Part shown: positions 1 through 7,584 of the stretch, one piece after another
Position numbering within the stretch: the first letter of the stretch is position 1
How the letters are laid out: each line of letters begins with the position of its first letter
From: Sphingomonas aerophila
GTDB lineage: Bacteria; Pseudomonadota; Alphaproteobacteria; Sphingomonadales; Sphingomonadaceae
Reading direction: 5' to 3'
Length of the DNA: 64,000 nt
Assembly: GCF_014199305.1 (NCBI RefSeq)
Contig: NZ_JACIJK010000006.1
Location: 186,001-250,000, forward strand
The notes under the pieces: model-generated
Databases searched by the model: none
Seen by the model: the letters and a program-made list of their open reading frames with translations, nothing else
What the model was told of the DNA's origin: nothing
Translations under genes and position numbers: made by a program

Positions 1-1
1 G

Positions 2-511
2 GAGCGCCGCAAGAACGGCGCCCGGCCGCTCGGGCTGTACGGCCTGCGCGTGCTCGAGGTGATCCTCGGCCGCCACGGCGCGATCGCGATCGACTTCAAG
101 TCGGGCCGCCTGGACCCCGCGATCGACACGATCGCACGTGTCGGCCGGATAAGCCGAACGACGGTGGTACGCGCTCTCGCCCAGCTGCGCGCCATGAAGG
201 TGCTCAGCTGGATCCGCCGGACAGAGAGCACCGGCCGCGATGGCCTGTTCGGGCCGCAACGTCGGCAGGTGTCGAACTCTTACTAGTTCACGCCCGAGCA
301 GCTGCCTGCGCGCGTGCTACAACGCCTCCGCGACCTGGTCGCCCGTCGGGCGCTCCGCCGCCGCACTGGCGCTGAGAGCCCGCCGCACGCCCCGCCCTCA
401 CCCGCAGAGCCGTCGAGTCCCGAACTTCGCGCTGTTCTGGCCCGCGTCTCGCAGGCCCTGAACGCGAGTCCACCATCCCGTCTGTATCCCTGCTCAGGGG
501 TTGAAGGATAA
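2..511 (+). pseudogene. HTH replication-protein-like gene, 5' end outside window, split by an in-frame amber stop
   Basis: The reading frame is open from the first bases of the window. It encodes a winged HTH-like segment (TIARVGRISRTTVVRALAQL) followed by a Gly/Pro stretch and QVSNSY, a pattern I associate with HTH or RepA-like replication proteins of alphaproteobacterial plasmids and islands. A TAG at 284-286 interrupts it. The same frame then continues without another stop to 511, starting FTPEQLPARVLQRLRDLVARR, which reads as the natural continuation of this family. The simplest view is a nonsense-mutated gene. Suppression, or a functional truncated protein, cannot be excluded. The family assignment is from memory of motif layout; the stop and the open frame beyond it are seen directly. 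Confidence 0.55.
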
Positions 512-933
512 GAGGAATGGGATCGTTCAGACGATCCCATGCGCTGATTTGAAGTCCCCCAGGCCGAAACGGCCCACCTTCCACCACCGGACCGCTTAGA
601 CGCGCGGTCGGGACCGGGCGGCCATGCCGCCCGATGCTGCCGGAGGGGGACGAGCACGAAGCGTGCCGATCAGCCGCCATCGGAGCGGCCTACGGCCGGC
701 GAAGCCTAAAATGGTGGCCCCTCCGCGGGGGACTTTGGAGGGGCCTCAGGTTGGGGTCTGTCAACACGGAAAGGCTGCTGACTCGTCAAAGATACGCAAC
801 GCGATCCGCACTTCCCATGCCGAGAACATGACCCCAACTTTTTACCCAAGAAACGTTCGCGGCGCGCATGAAGGCACTGCGCGGTGTTCGGCCCCAACCG
901 GCCCTGACTTTCGAGCCCCTGCCATCAATCTGG
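512..933. other. gene-free stretch rich in inverted repeats
   Basis: No convincing coding frame. Perfect or near-perfect inverted repeats follow one another: 517-540 (10-bp stem, loop TCAG), 562-574 (GGCCG/CGGCC), 590-609 (GACCGC/GCGGTC), 615-633 (8-bp stem, loop CAT), 666-683 (CCGAT/ATCGG), 716-745 (GGCCCCTCC/GGAGGGGCC) and a long-range pair 750-758/830-838 (GTTGGGGTC/GACCCCAAC) followed by TTTTT at 839-843. It lies between the broken HTH gene and the 3' end of the integrase gene. It could hold terminators, a structured RNA, or a replication or transfer origin. Confidence 0.5.
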
Positions 934-2130
934 TCAGGTGATCAGAACCGCCCAGGCATCGAAGAGCTCGCGCAGCTGGTCGAGATACTCACCGCGATCA
1001 TATGCGGCCTTCACCTTGTTCTTCGGCGCATGAGCCAGCGCCCGCTCGATCAACTCGCCGTCAAACCGCCCGCCTCGATTCATGATGGTAGAAAAGGCCG
1101 CGCGCCAGCCGTGCGGCACGTGGCGGCCGGAGAAGCCAGCTCGACCATACAACGCGCCGATCGCCGCCTCGCCGATCGGCGCCGACCCGGTGCGGCCGGG
1201 GAAGATCAATTGCGCGGCGTCCCGAATATGATCGCCCGCCAGGCCGCGTGCCTGGCGCAGCACCTCCACCGCAGCCGGCGACAGCGGGACCAGATGGTCG
1301 TTCTTCGGATCCAGCTTCTTGGCTGCCGCTTGCTTCATCCGAACTGCAGGCACACGCCACACCGGCGCCGGGCCGTCCAGGTCCAGGATCTCCGACCAGC
1401 ACGCGCCCCGAACCGCGGCCAGGCGCATGGCCGTAAGTGCCAGGAAACGAGAAGCCAGTTTGAACGACGGCGCGGCGCCCAGCTGGTCGACAGCGGCCAG
1501 CAGCTCGCACACCTGGTCGACCTCGAGGAGCGCAGGCTGATGGCGTGCCGGCTTGGGCGGCATCAGCGCGCGGCCGACGATCGCGGCCGGGTCGCTCTCA
1601 GCCCAGCCCTCGCCCATGGCGTAGCAGAACACGGCCGAGATCCGCTGGCGCACCCGGCGCGCCGTTTCGCGTCGGCCGCGCCCCTCAACTGAACGCAAGG
1701 CGTTCAGCAGCACAGGCGGGGTGATGGCCGCCAGCGGCATCGCGCCGATTGCCGGGAACACGTCGCGCTCGAGGCTGTCCAGGACGTCGCCGGCGTGAAC
1801 TGCGGTCCAGCGCGGCAGCATGTGCTTATGCCAGAGCCGGGCAACATACTCGAAAGCACGAACTTGCGCCTGGTCGGCCGCGACCTCGCGCGGATCCTCG
1901 CCTCGGGCCAGCTGCTCGCGTGCGAGCTCGGCACGTTCCCGCGCCTGGTCGAGCGTGACTTCCGGCCACTGGCCGATCGTCAGGAGCTGCTCTTTGCCGG
2001 CGAGGCGAAAGCGCATGCGGAACGACTTGGTCCCGAGCTTCGTCACGAAGAGGTGCAGCCCGCGCTCGTCGGTAAGCCTATAGGCAGCCGGCTTCGGCCG
2101 CGCGGCTTTCACCGCTGCGTTTGTCAGCAT
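934..2130 (-). CDS. P4-type tyrosine recombinase / island integrase
   Basis: 398 aa. The N-terminal Arm-DNA-binding (DUF4102) segment is residues 1-85 (LTNAAVKAARPK..YRLTDERGLHLFV), then a SAM-like core-binding part (about 90-190) and the catalytic domain. Visible catalytic residues are R236 (TAMRLAAVRGACW), H340 and R343 (HVPHGWR), H367 (ALAH) and nucleophile Y377 (KAAYDRGEYL). The glutamate usual two or three residues after Arg I in this family is replaced (RLAAVRG rather than RPGEVRG). The start at 2130 is preceded by a GAGG Shine-Dalgarno; the frame stays open a further 45 codons upstream. It is transcribed divergently from the next gene, only 28 bp away. Such enzymes catalyse integration and excision of genomic islands, usually at tRNA genes. 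Confidence 0.9.
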   Translation of the reverse strand: MLTNAAVKAARPKPAAYRLTDERGLHLFVTKLGTKSFRMRFRLAGKEQLLTIGQWPEVTLDQARERAELAREQLARGEDPREVAADQAQVRAFEYVARLWHKHMLPRWTAVHAGDVLDSLERDVFPAIGAMPLAAITPPVLLNALRSVEGRGRRETARRVRQRISAVFCYAMGEGWAESDPAAIVGRALMPPKPARHQPALLEVDQVCELLAAVDQLGAAPSFKLASRFLALTAMRLAAVRGACWSEILDLDGPAPVWRVPAVRMKQAAAKKLDPKNDHLVPLSPAAVEVLRQARGLAGDHIRDAAQLIFPGRTGSAPIGEAAIGALYGRAGFSGRHVPHGWRAAFSTIMNRGGRFDGELIERALAHAPKNKVKAAYDRGEYLDQLRELFDAWAVLIT

Positions 2131-2158
2131 TTTAACCTCGCTCAAGTAAGGGGCCGGC

Positions 2159-2431
2159 ATGGCCCTGACGTTCAAACAGTTCCTGCGATCGCGCCCAGCG
2201 ACGGCGAGCGATGTCGGCCGGTTCGTCTCAGCGGCTCGCCGGGACCGACGCCTCGGGACCTGCACATGCTGGAAGGATCTCGAGCGCTACCTGCTCAGGA
2301 TTGGAGCAGAGCCAGACGCGCGCGTGGCCGCTCGAAAAACGTGGCTGGCCTACGAAGCGGCAGACAATTTGGCGAAGCGGCACAACACACGGCCGAAGGT
2401 CGGTAAGCTGGCGGTAACTCCCGCCCTTTAG
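2159..2431 (+). CDS. small YozE/SAM-like-domain protein (hypothetical)
   Basis: 90 aa. MALTFKQFLRSR, then a segment with DVGRFVSAARRDRRLGT, CTCWKDLERYLLRIG and a tail with AARKTWLAYE. This layout (short F/W-rich start, D..G.F..DA.RD core, LR.YL..RGA, then A....W..Y) resembles the YozE-like SAM-fold family of small proteins common in alphaproteobacteria. It starts 28 bp from the divergent integrase start and is followed by a hairpin and repeat copy 1. Function unknown; the family call is by pattern only. Confidence 0.6.
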   Translation: MALTFKQFLRSRPATASDVGRFVSAARRDRRLGTCTCWKDLERYLLRIGAEPDARVAARKTWLAYEAADNLAKRHNTRPKVGKLAVTPAL

Positions 2432-2448
2432 GCGGACACCGTGGCGCC

Positions 2449-2479
2449 TGGCCCGGTCGCCCTGAGAATAGCCGGGCCA
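2449..2479 (+). terminator. hairpin after the YozE-like gene
   Basis: Perfect 8-bp inverted repeat TGGCCCGG (2449-2456) / CCGGGCCA (2472-2479), loop of 15 nt, just 3' of the small gene. No clear T-run follows, so the terminator role is an inference. Confidence 0.35.
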
Positions 2480-2489
2480 CCCGCAACAG

Positions 2490-2585
2490 TGGCGGAGAAA
2501 CCCTCCGCCATGGTCATGCGCGAGCCGCGCTTCTCTGCCGTTCCTGATGTGTCGGCCGGGGCGCGATACCCCGGCCGGTACCCGC
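2490..2585 (+). repeat. island repeat, copy 1
   Basis: Hairpin TGGCGGAG-AAACC-CTCCGCCA (2490-2510), then CCATGGTC and, at the far end, GATACCCCGGCCGGTACCCGC (2565-2585). From CCGCCATGG to the end of TACCCGC is 81 bp. Interior closely resembles copy 2. Confidence 0.8.
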
Positions 2586-2667
2586 ACTTTCAGGTAGAAA
2601 CGTCCAGGTAGGCGCGGGACCTGAGACGGACGGAGGCACGAACGTCGGCGTTGAAGGTTCAGGTCGG

Positions 2668-2943
2668 ATGCTAACAGGTGCACTCGTCACGGCCCTGCTT
2701 GCGCTTGTCGCGCCGACTACGTCCGCGAGGCAGACAGGAACGCAGGAGCGGAACGACGCGAGACAGAACTCCAACGATCTGGTCCTAATTCGCCGGACCA
2801 CGACCGGCGCCTGGGCTTGGTCGAACTGGTGGAGCGCTCGGGGCAGGCTCTGCATGCTAGTCGAGACACTCGATGGTTCGGTCACGGCCGTAAAACGGGT
2901 GCCTCGGAGGGACTGCGCCAAGCCGATCCCGCGAGACTTTTGA
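2668..2943 (+). CDS. small putative secreted protein (hypothetical)
   Basis: 91 aa. Residues 1-20 (MLTGALVTALLALVAPTTSA) look like a Sec signal peptide with an AxA-type cleavage site. The rest is short, polar and ends with two cysteines (RLCMLVETL..RRDCAKP), which could form a disulfide after export. No family recognised. It sits alone between repeat copies 1 and 2, so this roughly 380-bp interval looks like a single-gene cassette. Codon pattern is unremarkable and the Shine-Dalgarno weak, so a spurious ORF is possible. Confidence 0.4.
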   Translation: MLTGALVTALLALVAPTTSARQTGTQERNDARQNSNDLVLIRRTTTGAWAWSNWWSARGRLCMLVETLDGSVTAVKRVPRRDCAKPIPRDF

Positions 2944-2950
2944 AAGCGGC

Positions 2951-3042
2951 AGAGGTGCCCTCCGCCATGGTCGTGCGTGGACCGCACTCTTCCGCCATTC
3001 TCGACAGTTAGGCAGGTGGGTGATACCCCAACCGGTACCCGC
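2951..3042 (+). repeat. island repeat, copy 2
   Basis: CCCTCCGCCATGGTC (2958-2972) then GATACCCCAACCGGTACCCGC ending at 3042; 81 bp from CCGCCATGG to TACCCGC, the same length as copy 1. The left hairpin arm is degenerate (GAGG/CCTC only). Starts within 20 bp of the preceding stop codon. Confidence 0.8.
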
Positions 3043-3058
3043 TCAATCTAGCTCCCAA

Positions 3059-3095
3059 CCTCGTCCGGCAGATTGCAACCTGCTGCCGGACGAGG
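3059..3095. terminator. strong perfect hairpin between repeat copy 2 and the methylase gene
   Basis: CCTCGTCCGGCAG (3059-3071) and CTGCCGGACGAGG (3083-3095) form a perfect 13-bp stem with an 11-nt loop. It lies downstream of the minus-strand methylase (about 110 nt past its stop) and of the plus-strand small gene, so it could terminate either. There is no T-run on either side. Confidence 0.45.
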
Positions 3096-3206
3096 CGGAG
3101 CGCTGGGGGGTGTCCCGCAGGTCCGCCTTGCCCTGCGACAGCGCAACCCGGAGGCAGGCTACGTGTGGCTGTCCAAAAGTGTCCACGCAGAATCGTGGTT
3201 AGCGGT

Positions 3207-4001
3207 TCAGCGCGTCTCACTTCGGATCAGCAGCTCGTTGACCTTCTGAGCACCGGCCGATCGCGTCGCCAGCGTCCAGGTCGTCGGGATCTCCTCGATC
3301 GAGAAGCGCGCGAACGCGTCCCGGACGAAGGGCGTGTCGTTGATCGAGATGATGAACTGGCCTTTGATGCCGGCGAGCTGCTCGGCCATGGCCAGATAGT
3401 CGTCGCGGCTGAAGTCGACGCCGTAGCCCTCGGTCTTGTCGTAGGGCGGGTCCAGGTAGAACAAGGCCCGTGCATCATCGTAGCGACGGATCACGTCCTG
3501 GTAGGGCAGCTTCTCGATCGTCACCGGCTCGAGGCGCCGGCTGAGCGATCTTAGGTTGGCCCTGATCTTCGCCAAGTTGAAACGCGAGCTGGCCGCGCGG
3601 TCCACGCCGAAAGTGCGGCCTTCGATCATCCCGCCGAAGCAGAGGCGTTGGAGATATAGGAATCGAACGGCCCGCTCGATATCGGTTAGAACCTCCGGAT
3701 TAAGCCGGCGCTGGCGGTCGAACTCGTCCCGGCTCGCCGGCAGGAACGCCAGCTCGTCGACGAACGGCTGATAATGCCGGCGCACGATCCGGAACAGGTT
3801 CGCGACGTCGCCAGAGAGGTCGTTGATGACCTCGACGGGGGCCGGCTTGGTGCGGCGTAGGAACACCCCACCCATGCCGACGAACGGCTCGATATAGGCC
3901 CGGTGAGGAATGGTCTCGATCAGGGCGCACAGGCGCCGCGCGAGGTTACGCTTGCCGCCAAGATACTTGGCAGGCGGGTTAGCGACGATGGTCGCAGTCA
4001 T
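3207..4001 (-). CDS. D12-class (Dam-type) DNA adenine-N6 methyltransferase
   Basis: 264 aa, the normal size for the class. AKYLGGKRNLARRL (11-24) and YIEPFVGMGGVFL (36-48) form the SAM-binding region (motif I), INDLSGDVANLF (59-70) follows, and DPPY at 184-187 (FYLDPPYDKTEGYG) is the catalytic motif IV. It should transfer a methyl group from SAM to adenine N6. No restriction endonuclease gene is adjacent, so it looks like an orphan, phage- or island-type methylase that may protect the element or set epigenetic marks. The target site cannot be read from sequence. Confidence 0.88.
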   Translation of the reverse strand: MTATIVANPPAKYLGGKRNLARRLCALIETIPHRAYIEPFVGMGGVFLRRTKPAPVEVINDLSGDVANLFRIVRRHYQPFVDELAFLPASRDEFDRQRRLNPEVLTDIERAVRFLYLQRLCFGGMIEGRTFGVDRAASSRFNLAKIRANLRSLSRRLEPVTIEKLPYQDVIRRYDDARALFYLDPPYDKTEGYGVDFSRDDYLAMAEQLAGIKGQFIISINDTPFVRDAFARFSIEEIPTTWTLATRSAGAQKVNELLIRSETR

Positions 4002-4064
4002 AGGTCTCAGCTCTCTGGGAAGAGCACGTCGGCTATGCCATGGACCCGGCGCGCGGTCGAGAGA

Positions 4065-4601
4065 TCAGCGGCGGGTGACGGTCTCGCCGGACGCAAGGTC
4101 CTGGACGATCGCCTGGGTGTAAGTCTTGCCGTTGATCTTGATCTTGCGATCGGCCGGCACGTTGTACCAGTCGACGCCACCACCGCCCCAAATGAGTGCG
4201 GTAGGCGTCAAAGCACTGAGCGTGTCGTTACCGCCATTGCCGCGAATGCCGTCCGACGCGGACCCTTTGTCGGTTGCGATGCCCATCAGGACATTGTCGT
4301 TATCATCGCCGACCAGCGAAGCGCCCCAAGGCGCGCCGATTGCGTTGGCAAAGCCGCGGATCCGGAAGGTGCAACGGCCGACCTTCACCTTGCCAGCCTT
4401 GAGGTCGATGGTCGCGAAGCTGTTCTGCCCGCGCGGCAGCTGCTCGCCGCTGATCGTGGCATCCGGCTTGGACGCGACGACGGTGTCCTTGGGACAGGCC
4501 GGAACGTTGGTCGCGACAGTGGAGGGGATGTAGAACGTCTCGGCCGCAGCCGGCGCCGCAATGACGAGCGCCGCCACTGCGAGGATCATGGACTTGATCA
4601 T
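4065..4601 (-). CDS. secreted protein with one RTX-like nonapeptide segment (hypothetical)
   Basis: 178 aa. A clear signal peptide (MIKSMILAVAALVIAAPAAA, cleavage before ETF). The mature part has a possible disulfide pair (NVPACPKD and VGRCTFRI). Around residues 117-140 there is a GIRGNGGNDTLSAL..IWGGGGVDWY segment that looks like a degenerate calcium-binding GGxGxDxLx repeat. No complete known family recognised. It lies between the methylase and a terminase-like remnant, which is transcribed divergently after 225 bp. The role is unknown; export to the periplasm or beyond is likely. Confidence 0.65.
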   Translation of the reverse strand: MIKSMILAVAALVIAAPAAAETFYIPSTVATNVPACPKDTVVASKPDATISGEQLPRGQNSFATIDLKAGKVKVGRCTFRIRGFANAIGAPWGASLVGDDNDNVLMGIATDKGSASDGIRGNGGNDTLSALTPTALIWGGGGVDWYNVPADRKIKINGKTYTQAIVQDLASGETVTRR

Positions 4602-4826
4602 CGGATCTTCCTTTTCGTGGAATGCGGGTGTGCGCCCCCGCTGTTGCGATCTGTTGGCGAGCTTAGGGCCCGACGGTCACCCCCTATGGGTCCTCCCCGC
4701 GATCCTGCCCGTATGCGGGAGGCTGGGGCCCATCGCGCGCGTGTTTCCCATGTCCGGAAAACACTACGCCTTTTTATTACGCCTTTGGATCTGCCGGCGG
4801 GCCGCTGATCGGGCGCGGGAGGTGCC

Positions 4827-5249
4827 ATGGCGCGATCGTCGACCCCGCGTCAGGCGCCCAAGAAGCGCAAAGCCGCAGAGCTTATCGTCAGCCTGGACGA
4901 ATTCGCCTCGATCTGCGGCGTCACGCCCGAGACGATGCGCAAGCACCTCGCGCAGGCGCCGGCCGACGCGCCCTGGCTGATCGAACGCGGTCGCCGGGGC
5001 GTCGGCTACAAGATCGCAGCGGGCGGGGCGGTCGCCTGGTGGCGGACCCGGTCGGCCGGGGGCGGCGAGGACGACGCAAAGCTCGCCGCGATCGCCGAGC
5101 TGCGCATGCAGATGCGTTGGCTGCAATGTTCACTAACGACCGAACATTGGTCAACGCCCGGCGGGCGTGCTGACCGAGCTCAACTTCGGCAAGCATCTCG
5201 GCCAGCTGCAGCTTCGGCACGGCGAGCACCTCGCCCTCCGTTGCGTTGA
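4827..5249 (+). pseudogene. truncated phage terminase small subunit-like (Nu1-type HTH) gene
   Basis: Residues 20-96 match the N-terminal layout of Nu1-like terminase small subunits: VSLDEFASICGVTPETMRKHL is the DNA-binding HTH, followed by APWLIERGRRGVGYKI and a WWR segment, then a start of a helical part (AIAELRMQM). After about residue 96 (near 5114) the frame loses this character and runs antisense through the 3' end of a minus-strand gene, so the C-terminal half is missing. A good GGGAGG Shine-Dalgarno precedes the start. No large terminase or capsid genes are nearby. I read it as a prophage remnant cut by a deletion. Confidence 0.55.
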
Positions 5250-5280
5250 TGTGGGCGCGAACTTGCGCGACGTTGATCAT
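5109..5280 (-). pseudogene. short minus-strand gene truncated at its 3' end
   Basis: The frame starts MINVAQVRAHINATEGEVL and continues AVPKLQLAEMLAEVELGQ and ARRALTNVRSLVNIAA, protein-like over about 57 residues. It then runs antisense into the terminase remnant at about 5,110 and stays open only by chance to 4,921. The start has a GGGGGGA Shine-Dalgarno and lies 11 bp after the stop of the upstream HTH gene, so the two form an operon. Family not recognised; it resembles small island-borne hypothetical proteins. The gene may simply end close to the junction, in which case only its stop codon was lost. Confidence 0.45.
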
Positions 5281-5291
5281 GGTCCCCCCGA

Positions 5292-5663
5292 CTAGTCAGG
5301 GTCGGGCAAATGCTCAAAAGGCGGCAGGACCGGCAGCTGTACAGGTGACAAGGGGGGCAGAAGGTCTCCCATCGGCTCAGACGCGGTGATCCCTAGCCCC
5401 CGCAGCGTCTCCACGATTACATGCCGGCAATGCTTTAAGTCGCGAATCCGCAAACTGCGGGGCGACCCGGGCGTCTTCTCAAGCACGCCCTCACGGACCA
5501 GCTGGTCTATCAGCTGTTGCGCGCGTTGCCGGCTAACGCTCAGCGCCGACGCGATCTCTCCGGACGTCGGGCTAGTGCCCGTCCGGATGATCCGCTGGAT
5601 GACTAAGGCCAGCACCTCGGCGCGGCGAGGTGGTGACAACGGGGGTGTGAAAGGCGCGCCCAT
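5292..5663 (-). CDS. LexA-like winged-HTH DNA-binding protein
   Basis: 123 aa. Residues about 13-70 form a winged helix: RAEVLALVIQRIIRTG, SPTSGEIASALSVSRQRAQQ (recognition-helix region), LIDQLVREGVLEKTPGSPRSLRI (wing). This resembles the N-terminal domain of LexA and similar MarR-like readers. The protease half of LexA is absent; the C-terminal part is Pro/Leu-rich (LLPPLSPVQLPVLPPF). Shine-Dalgarno GGGGGAA precedes the start. It is the first gene of a two-gene minus-strand unit, and probably regulates neighbouring island genes. Confidence 0.7.
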   Translation of the reverse strand: MGAPFTPPLSPPRRAEVLALVIQRIIRTGTSPTSGEIASALSVSRQRAQQLIDQLVREGVLEKTPGSPRSLRIRDLKHCRHVIVETLRGLGITASEPMGDLLPPLSPVQLPVLPPFEHLPDPD

Positions 5664-5892
5664 GTTTCCCCCAGACTACACCCCCGAGCGGAACATAGCC
5701 TGAACTCAATGCTGTAGGAAAGCACTGGCTGTAATGGGACCTTGTCAGTCTGGTCGCCAGCGCTACGCAGCGATCCATGCAAGTCCCGACTGAAGCTCCG
5801 GCTAGCCTTCAACGTTCACCCTGCCACGAACGCTTTATTCGGTTGTAAGGATGACGCTCGGCACTTCCAGCCCGCATCTGGCGCGGGAAAAC

Positions 5893-6186
5893 ATGACCCG
5901 GGAAGACCTCGCAAGAGGATTAGCCCGAGCACATGGGCTGCTATTGGATCAGGCGAAGGGTCTGGTGGACAACATACTCGATCAAATCGGCGCGGCCTTG
6001 GAGCGAGGTGAAAACGTGAGCATCGCCAACTTTGGGGTTTTCGAGATCCGAGAGAAGCCCGCGCGCATCGGCAGGAATCCTGCAACAATGCAGCCGTTTC
6101 CGATCGCCGCACGAAAAATCCTGACGTTCCGCATCGACAAGAATGCACGCGAGCGGATCTACGAAGCAGCTCGACCCGCCGCTTGA
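5893..6186 (+). CDS. HU/IHF-family nucleoid protein
   Basis: 97 aa from the ATG at 5893; an in-frame ATG at 5851 would add 14 residues. The alpha-helical body (TREDLARGLARAHGLLLDQA), the VSIANFGVFEIREKPARIGRNPAT segment with the GRNP beta-arm motif, and ARKILTFRIDKNARERI are typical of IHF-alpha/HU. It bends DNA as a dimer. As a copy carried in a mobile island, it could serve recombination by the nearby integrase (IHF is a classic cofactor of tyrosine recombinases) or silence the acquired genes. No partner subunit is adjacent. Confidence 0.88.
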   Translation: MTREDLARGLARAHGLLLDQAKGLVDNILDQIGAALERGENVSIANFGVFEIREKPARIGRNPATMQPFPIAARKILTFRIDKNARERIYEAARPAA

Positions 6187-6405
6187 AGCTGCGATCTGAG
6201 ATGGCGCGGTTGTCAGCGGCTACGTCATCGAAGACTGCAGCTCGGAAGCTATAACGCTGCTTCATCGGTCGACGGGCAGCGTGGCAACGCAGGCAGAGAT
6301 GGCAATCGGAACGCTCAAGAGCATCGAAGAGCAGAGCGGCGTGCAGCACCGGTAAGCCGCTCCTCCTCGTGACATTCCTCCACCCTCCGGAAAGGATCCT
6401 GAGTC

Positions 6406-6792
6406 ATGGCCACTGTTCACTATGTCGCCATTATCGAGCGGTCGGCACATGGCTTTAGCGTCTTCTTCCCTGACCTACCCGGCTGCACCTCGGCCGGGGA
6501 CACGATGCAGGAAGCGGCGATCGCCGCTGAGGAGGCCCTGTCGAGGCATTTGGCCATGTCGATCGGGCATGGCGATCACGTTCCCGATCCGACTGACCTC
6601 GACCGGGTCAAGCGTGATCCGGAAGTCAACGAGGTTGGCCGCATTCTCGTCCGTGGCGAGCGGCCTGGCCGGACAGTTCGCGTCCAAGTGTCGATCGACG
6701 AGGGACTTCTTGCCCGAATCGATCGCGTCGCGAGGAACCGTTCCGGGTTCCTCGCGGACGCTGCCCGTCAAAAACTCGCTGCAATGGCATAG
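6406..6792 (+). CDS. HicB-family antitoxin-like protein
   Basis: 128 aa. The N-terminal HicB fold is clear (VHYVAIIERSAHGFSVFFPD, LPGCTSAGDTMQEA, AAIAAEEALSRHL), and the C-terminal part looks like a ribbon-helix-helix DNA-binding domain (VRVQVSIDEGLLARIDRVA, RSGFLADAARQKLAAMA). HicB neutralises the HicA mRNA interferase and represses the operon. I see no hicA-like frame in the 219 bp upstream or downstream, so it is an orphan antitoxin here. The start follows an AAAGGA Shine-Dalgarno. Repeat copy 3 begins 10 bp after its stop. Confidence 0.82.
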   Translation: MATVHYVAIIERSAHGFSVFFPDLPGCTSAGDTMQEAAIAAEEALSRHLAMSIGHGDHVPDPTDLDRVKRDPEVNEVGRILVRGERPGRTVRVQVSIDEGLLARIDRVARNRSGFLADAARQKLAAMA

Positions 6793-6801
6793 CGCCGGCC
6801 C

Positions 6802-6899
6802 GACCATGGCGGAGGAGTGATCCGGCATGGTCTCAAGAACTGGCGCAGTTGCGTGGCCTTTGCAGGCTAGATCGCGCCCGATACCCACGCGGTACCCGC
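6802..6899 (+). repeat. island repeat, copy 3
   Basis: An inverted pair GACCATGGCGGA (6802-6813) / TCCGGCATGGTC (6821-6832) forms the left hairpin; the right end is GATACCCACGCGGTACCCGC (6880-6899). CCGGCATGG to TACCCGC is 78 bp. Interior GCGTGGCCTTTGCAGGCTAG closely matches copy 6. Confidence 0.8.
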
Positions 6900-6947
6900 A
6901 CTGTTCCGGCTCGCGTAGTAAGCGAACGGGCCGCGCGCAGACGTTTA

Positions 6948-7466
6948 TCACTCAAGATCAATGGGAACTTCCAACCGCTTCGTCCTAGGAAGTTCGACTG
7001 ATGTGAGATTGTTTCTCAACCAACGTCGAAACTCGATGGTCTTGCTGACATAGCCAAACATGAAGAAGACTAGCCAAAAGCCGAGTGCGAGGGCCCACGC
7101 CCACTGGTAATCCGGCGCTCGGGTGAACCGGATTACCAGACCGGCAGCCAACGAGAAGGCAGTCGACAACCAGAACCAGACCCGACAATCGAGTTTGTAG
7201 CTCACGGTCAAACCTTCGAAGGTGCGATCCAATCGCAGGGAGCAAACGCCTAGTGCGTTGAACATCCAACCCTCGCCCTCCGGGCGTAGCTTACGCTCTC
7301 CGCCCTTTACCTGCGGAGTGAACTGGATCGTGTCCTCGCCGATCGTGATAGTGTCGACGGTTTGGGCATGAAGTGCGTCTCGAAGTCGGTCCCTTGCGTC
7401 CTGACTGGCGTTCAGGTCCTGATGCCGGATCCTAAGTTGACCCGTGATGGAAAGCGGAAAAGCCAT
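6948..7466 (-). CDS. two-TM membrane protein (hypothetical)
   Basis: 172 aa. A soluble N-terminal half (about 90 residues, with DTITIGEDTIQFTPQVKGGE) is followed by two hydrophobic helices (VWFWLSTAFSLAAGLVI and WAWALALGFWLVFFMFGYVS) and a short basic C-terminal tail (FRRWLRNNL..LPRTKRLEVPI). No family recognised. It follows the protease gene in the same direction, about 150 bp further on, and is convergent with hicB across repeat copy 3. Probably an inner-membrane protein with a cytoplasmic domain. Confidence 0.6.
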   Translation of the reverse strand: MAFPLSITGQLRIRHQDLNASQDARDRLRDALHAQTVDTITIGEDTIQFTPQVKGGERKLRPEGEGWMFNALGVCSLRLDRTFEGLTVSYKLDCRVWFWLSTAFSLAAGLVIRFTRAPDYQWAWALALGFWLVFFMFGYVSKTIEFRRWLRNNLTSVELPRTKRLEVPIDLE

Positions 7467-7584
7467 GCGATCTGGTATAGCGCATGACGCTGAAAGCTGC
7501 GTGCGTAGTCATTAGCGTTGATTTGTTTCGACCACGCGGGCTTCGTGCCCTGCCCGCAACTAGCATCGCATGTGGATCTGCGAA

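Noticed and set aside
1..934. Left attachment site (copy of the tRNA-Met 3' end) for the island
   Set aside because: No match to the tRNA 3' sequence was found in the first 15 kb, so the left border must be outside the window.
3165..3554. 129-aa plus-strand frame
   Set aside because: Antisense of the adenine methylase, whose DPPY motif and SAM site are clear on the minus strand.
6299..6355. 18-codon frame resembling the start of a cold-shock protein (MAIGTLKS..EEQSG)
   Set aside because: Only the first few residues resemble CspA; no RNP motifs follow and the frame stops at once. Too short to call even as a remnant.
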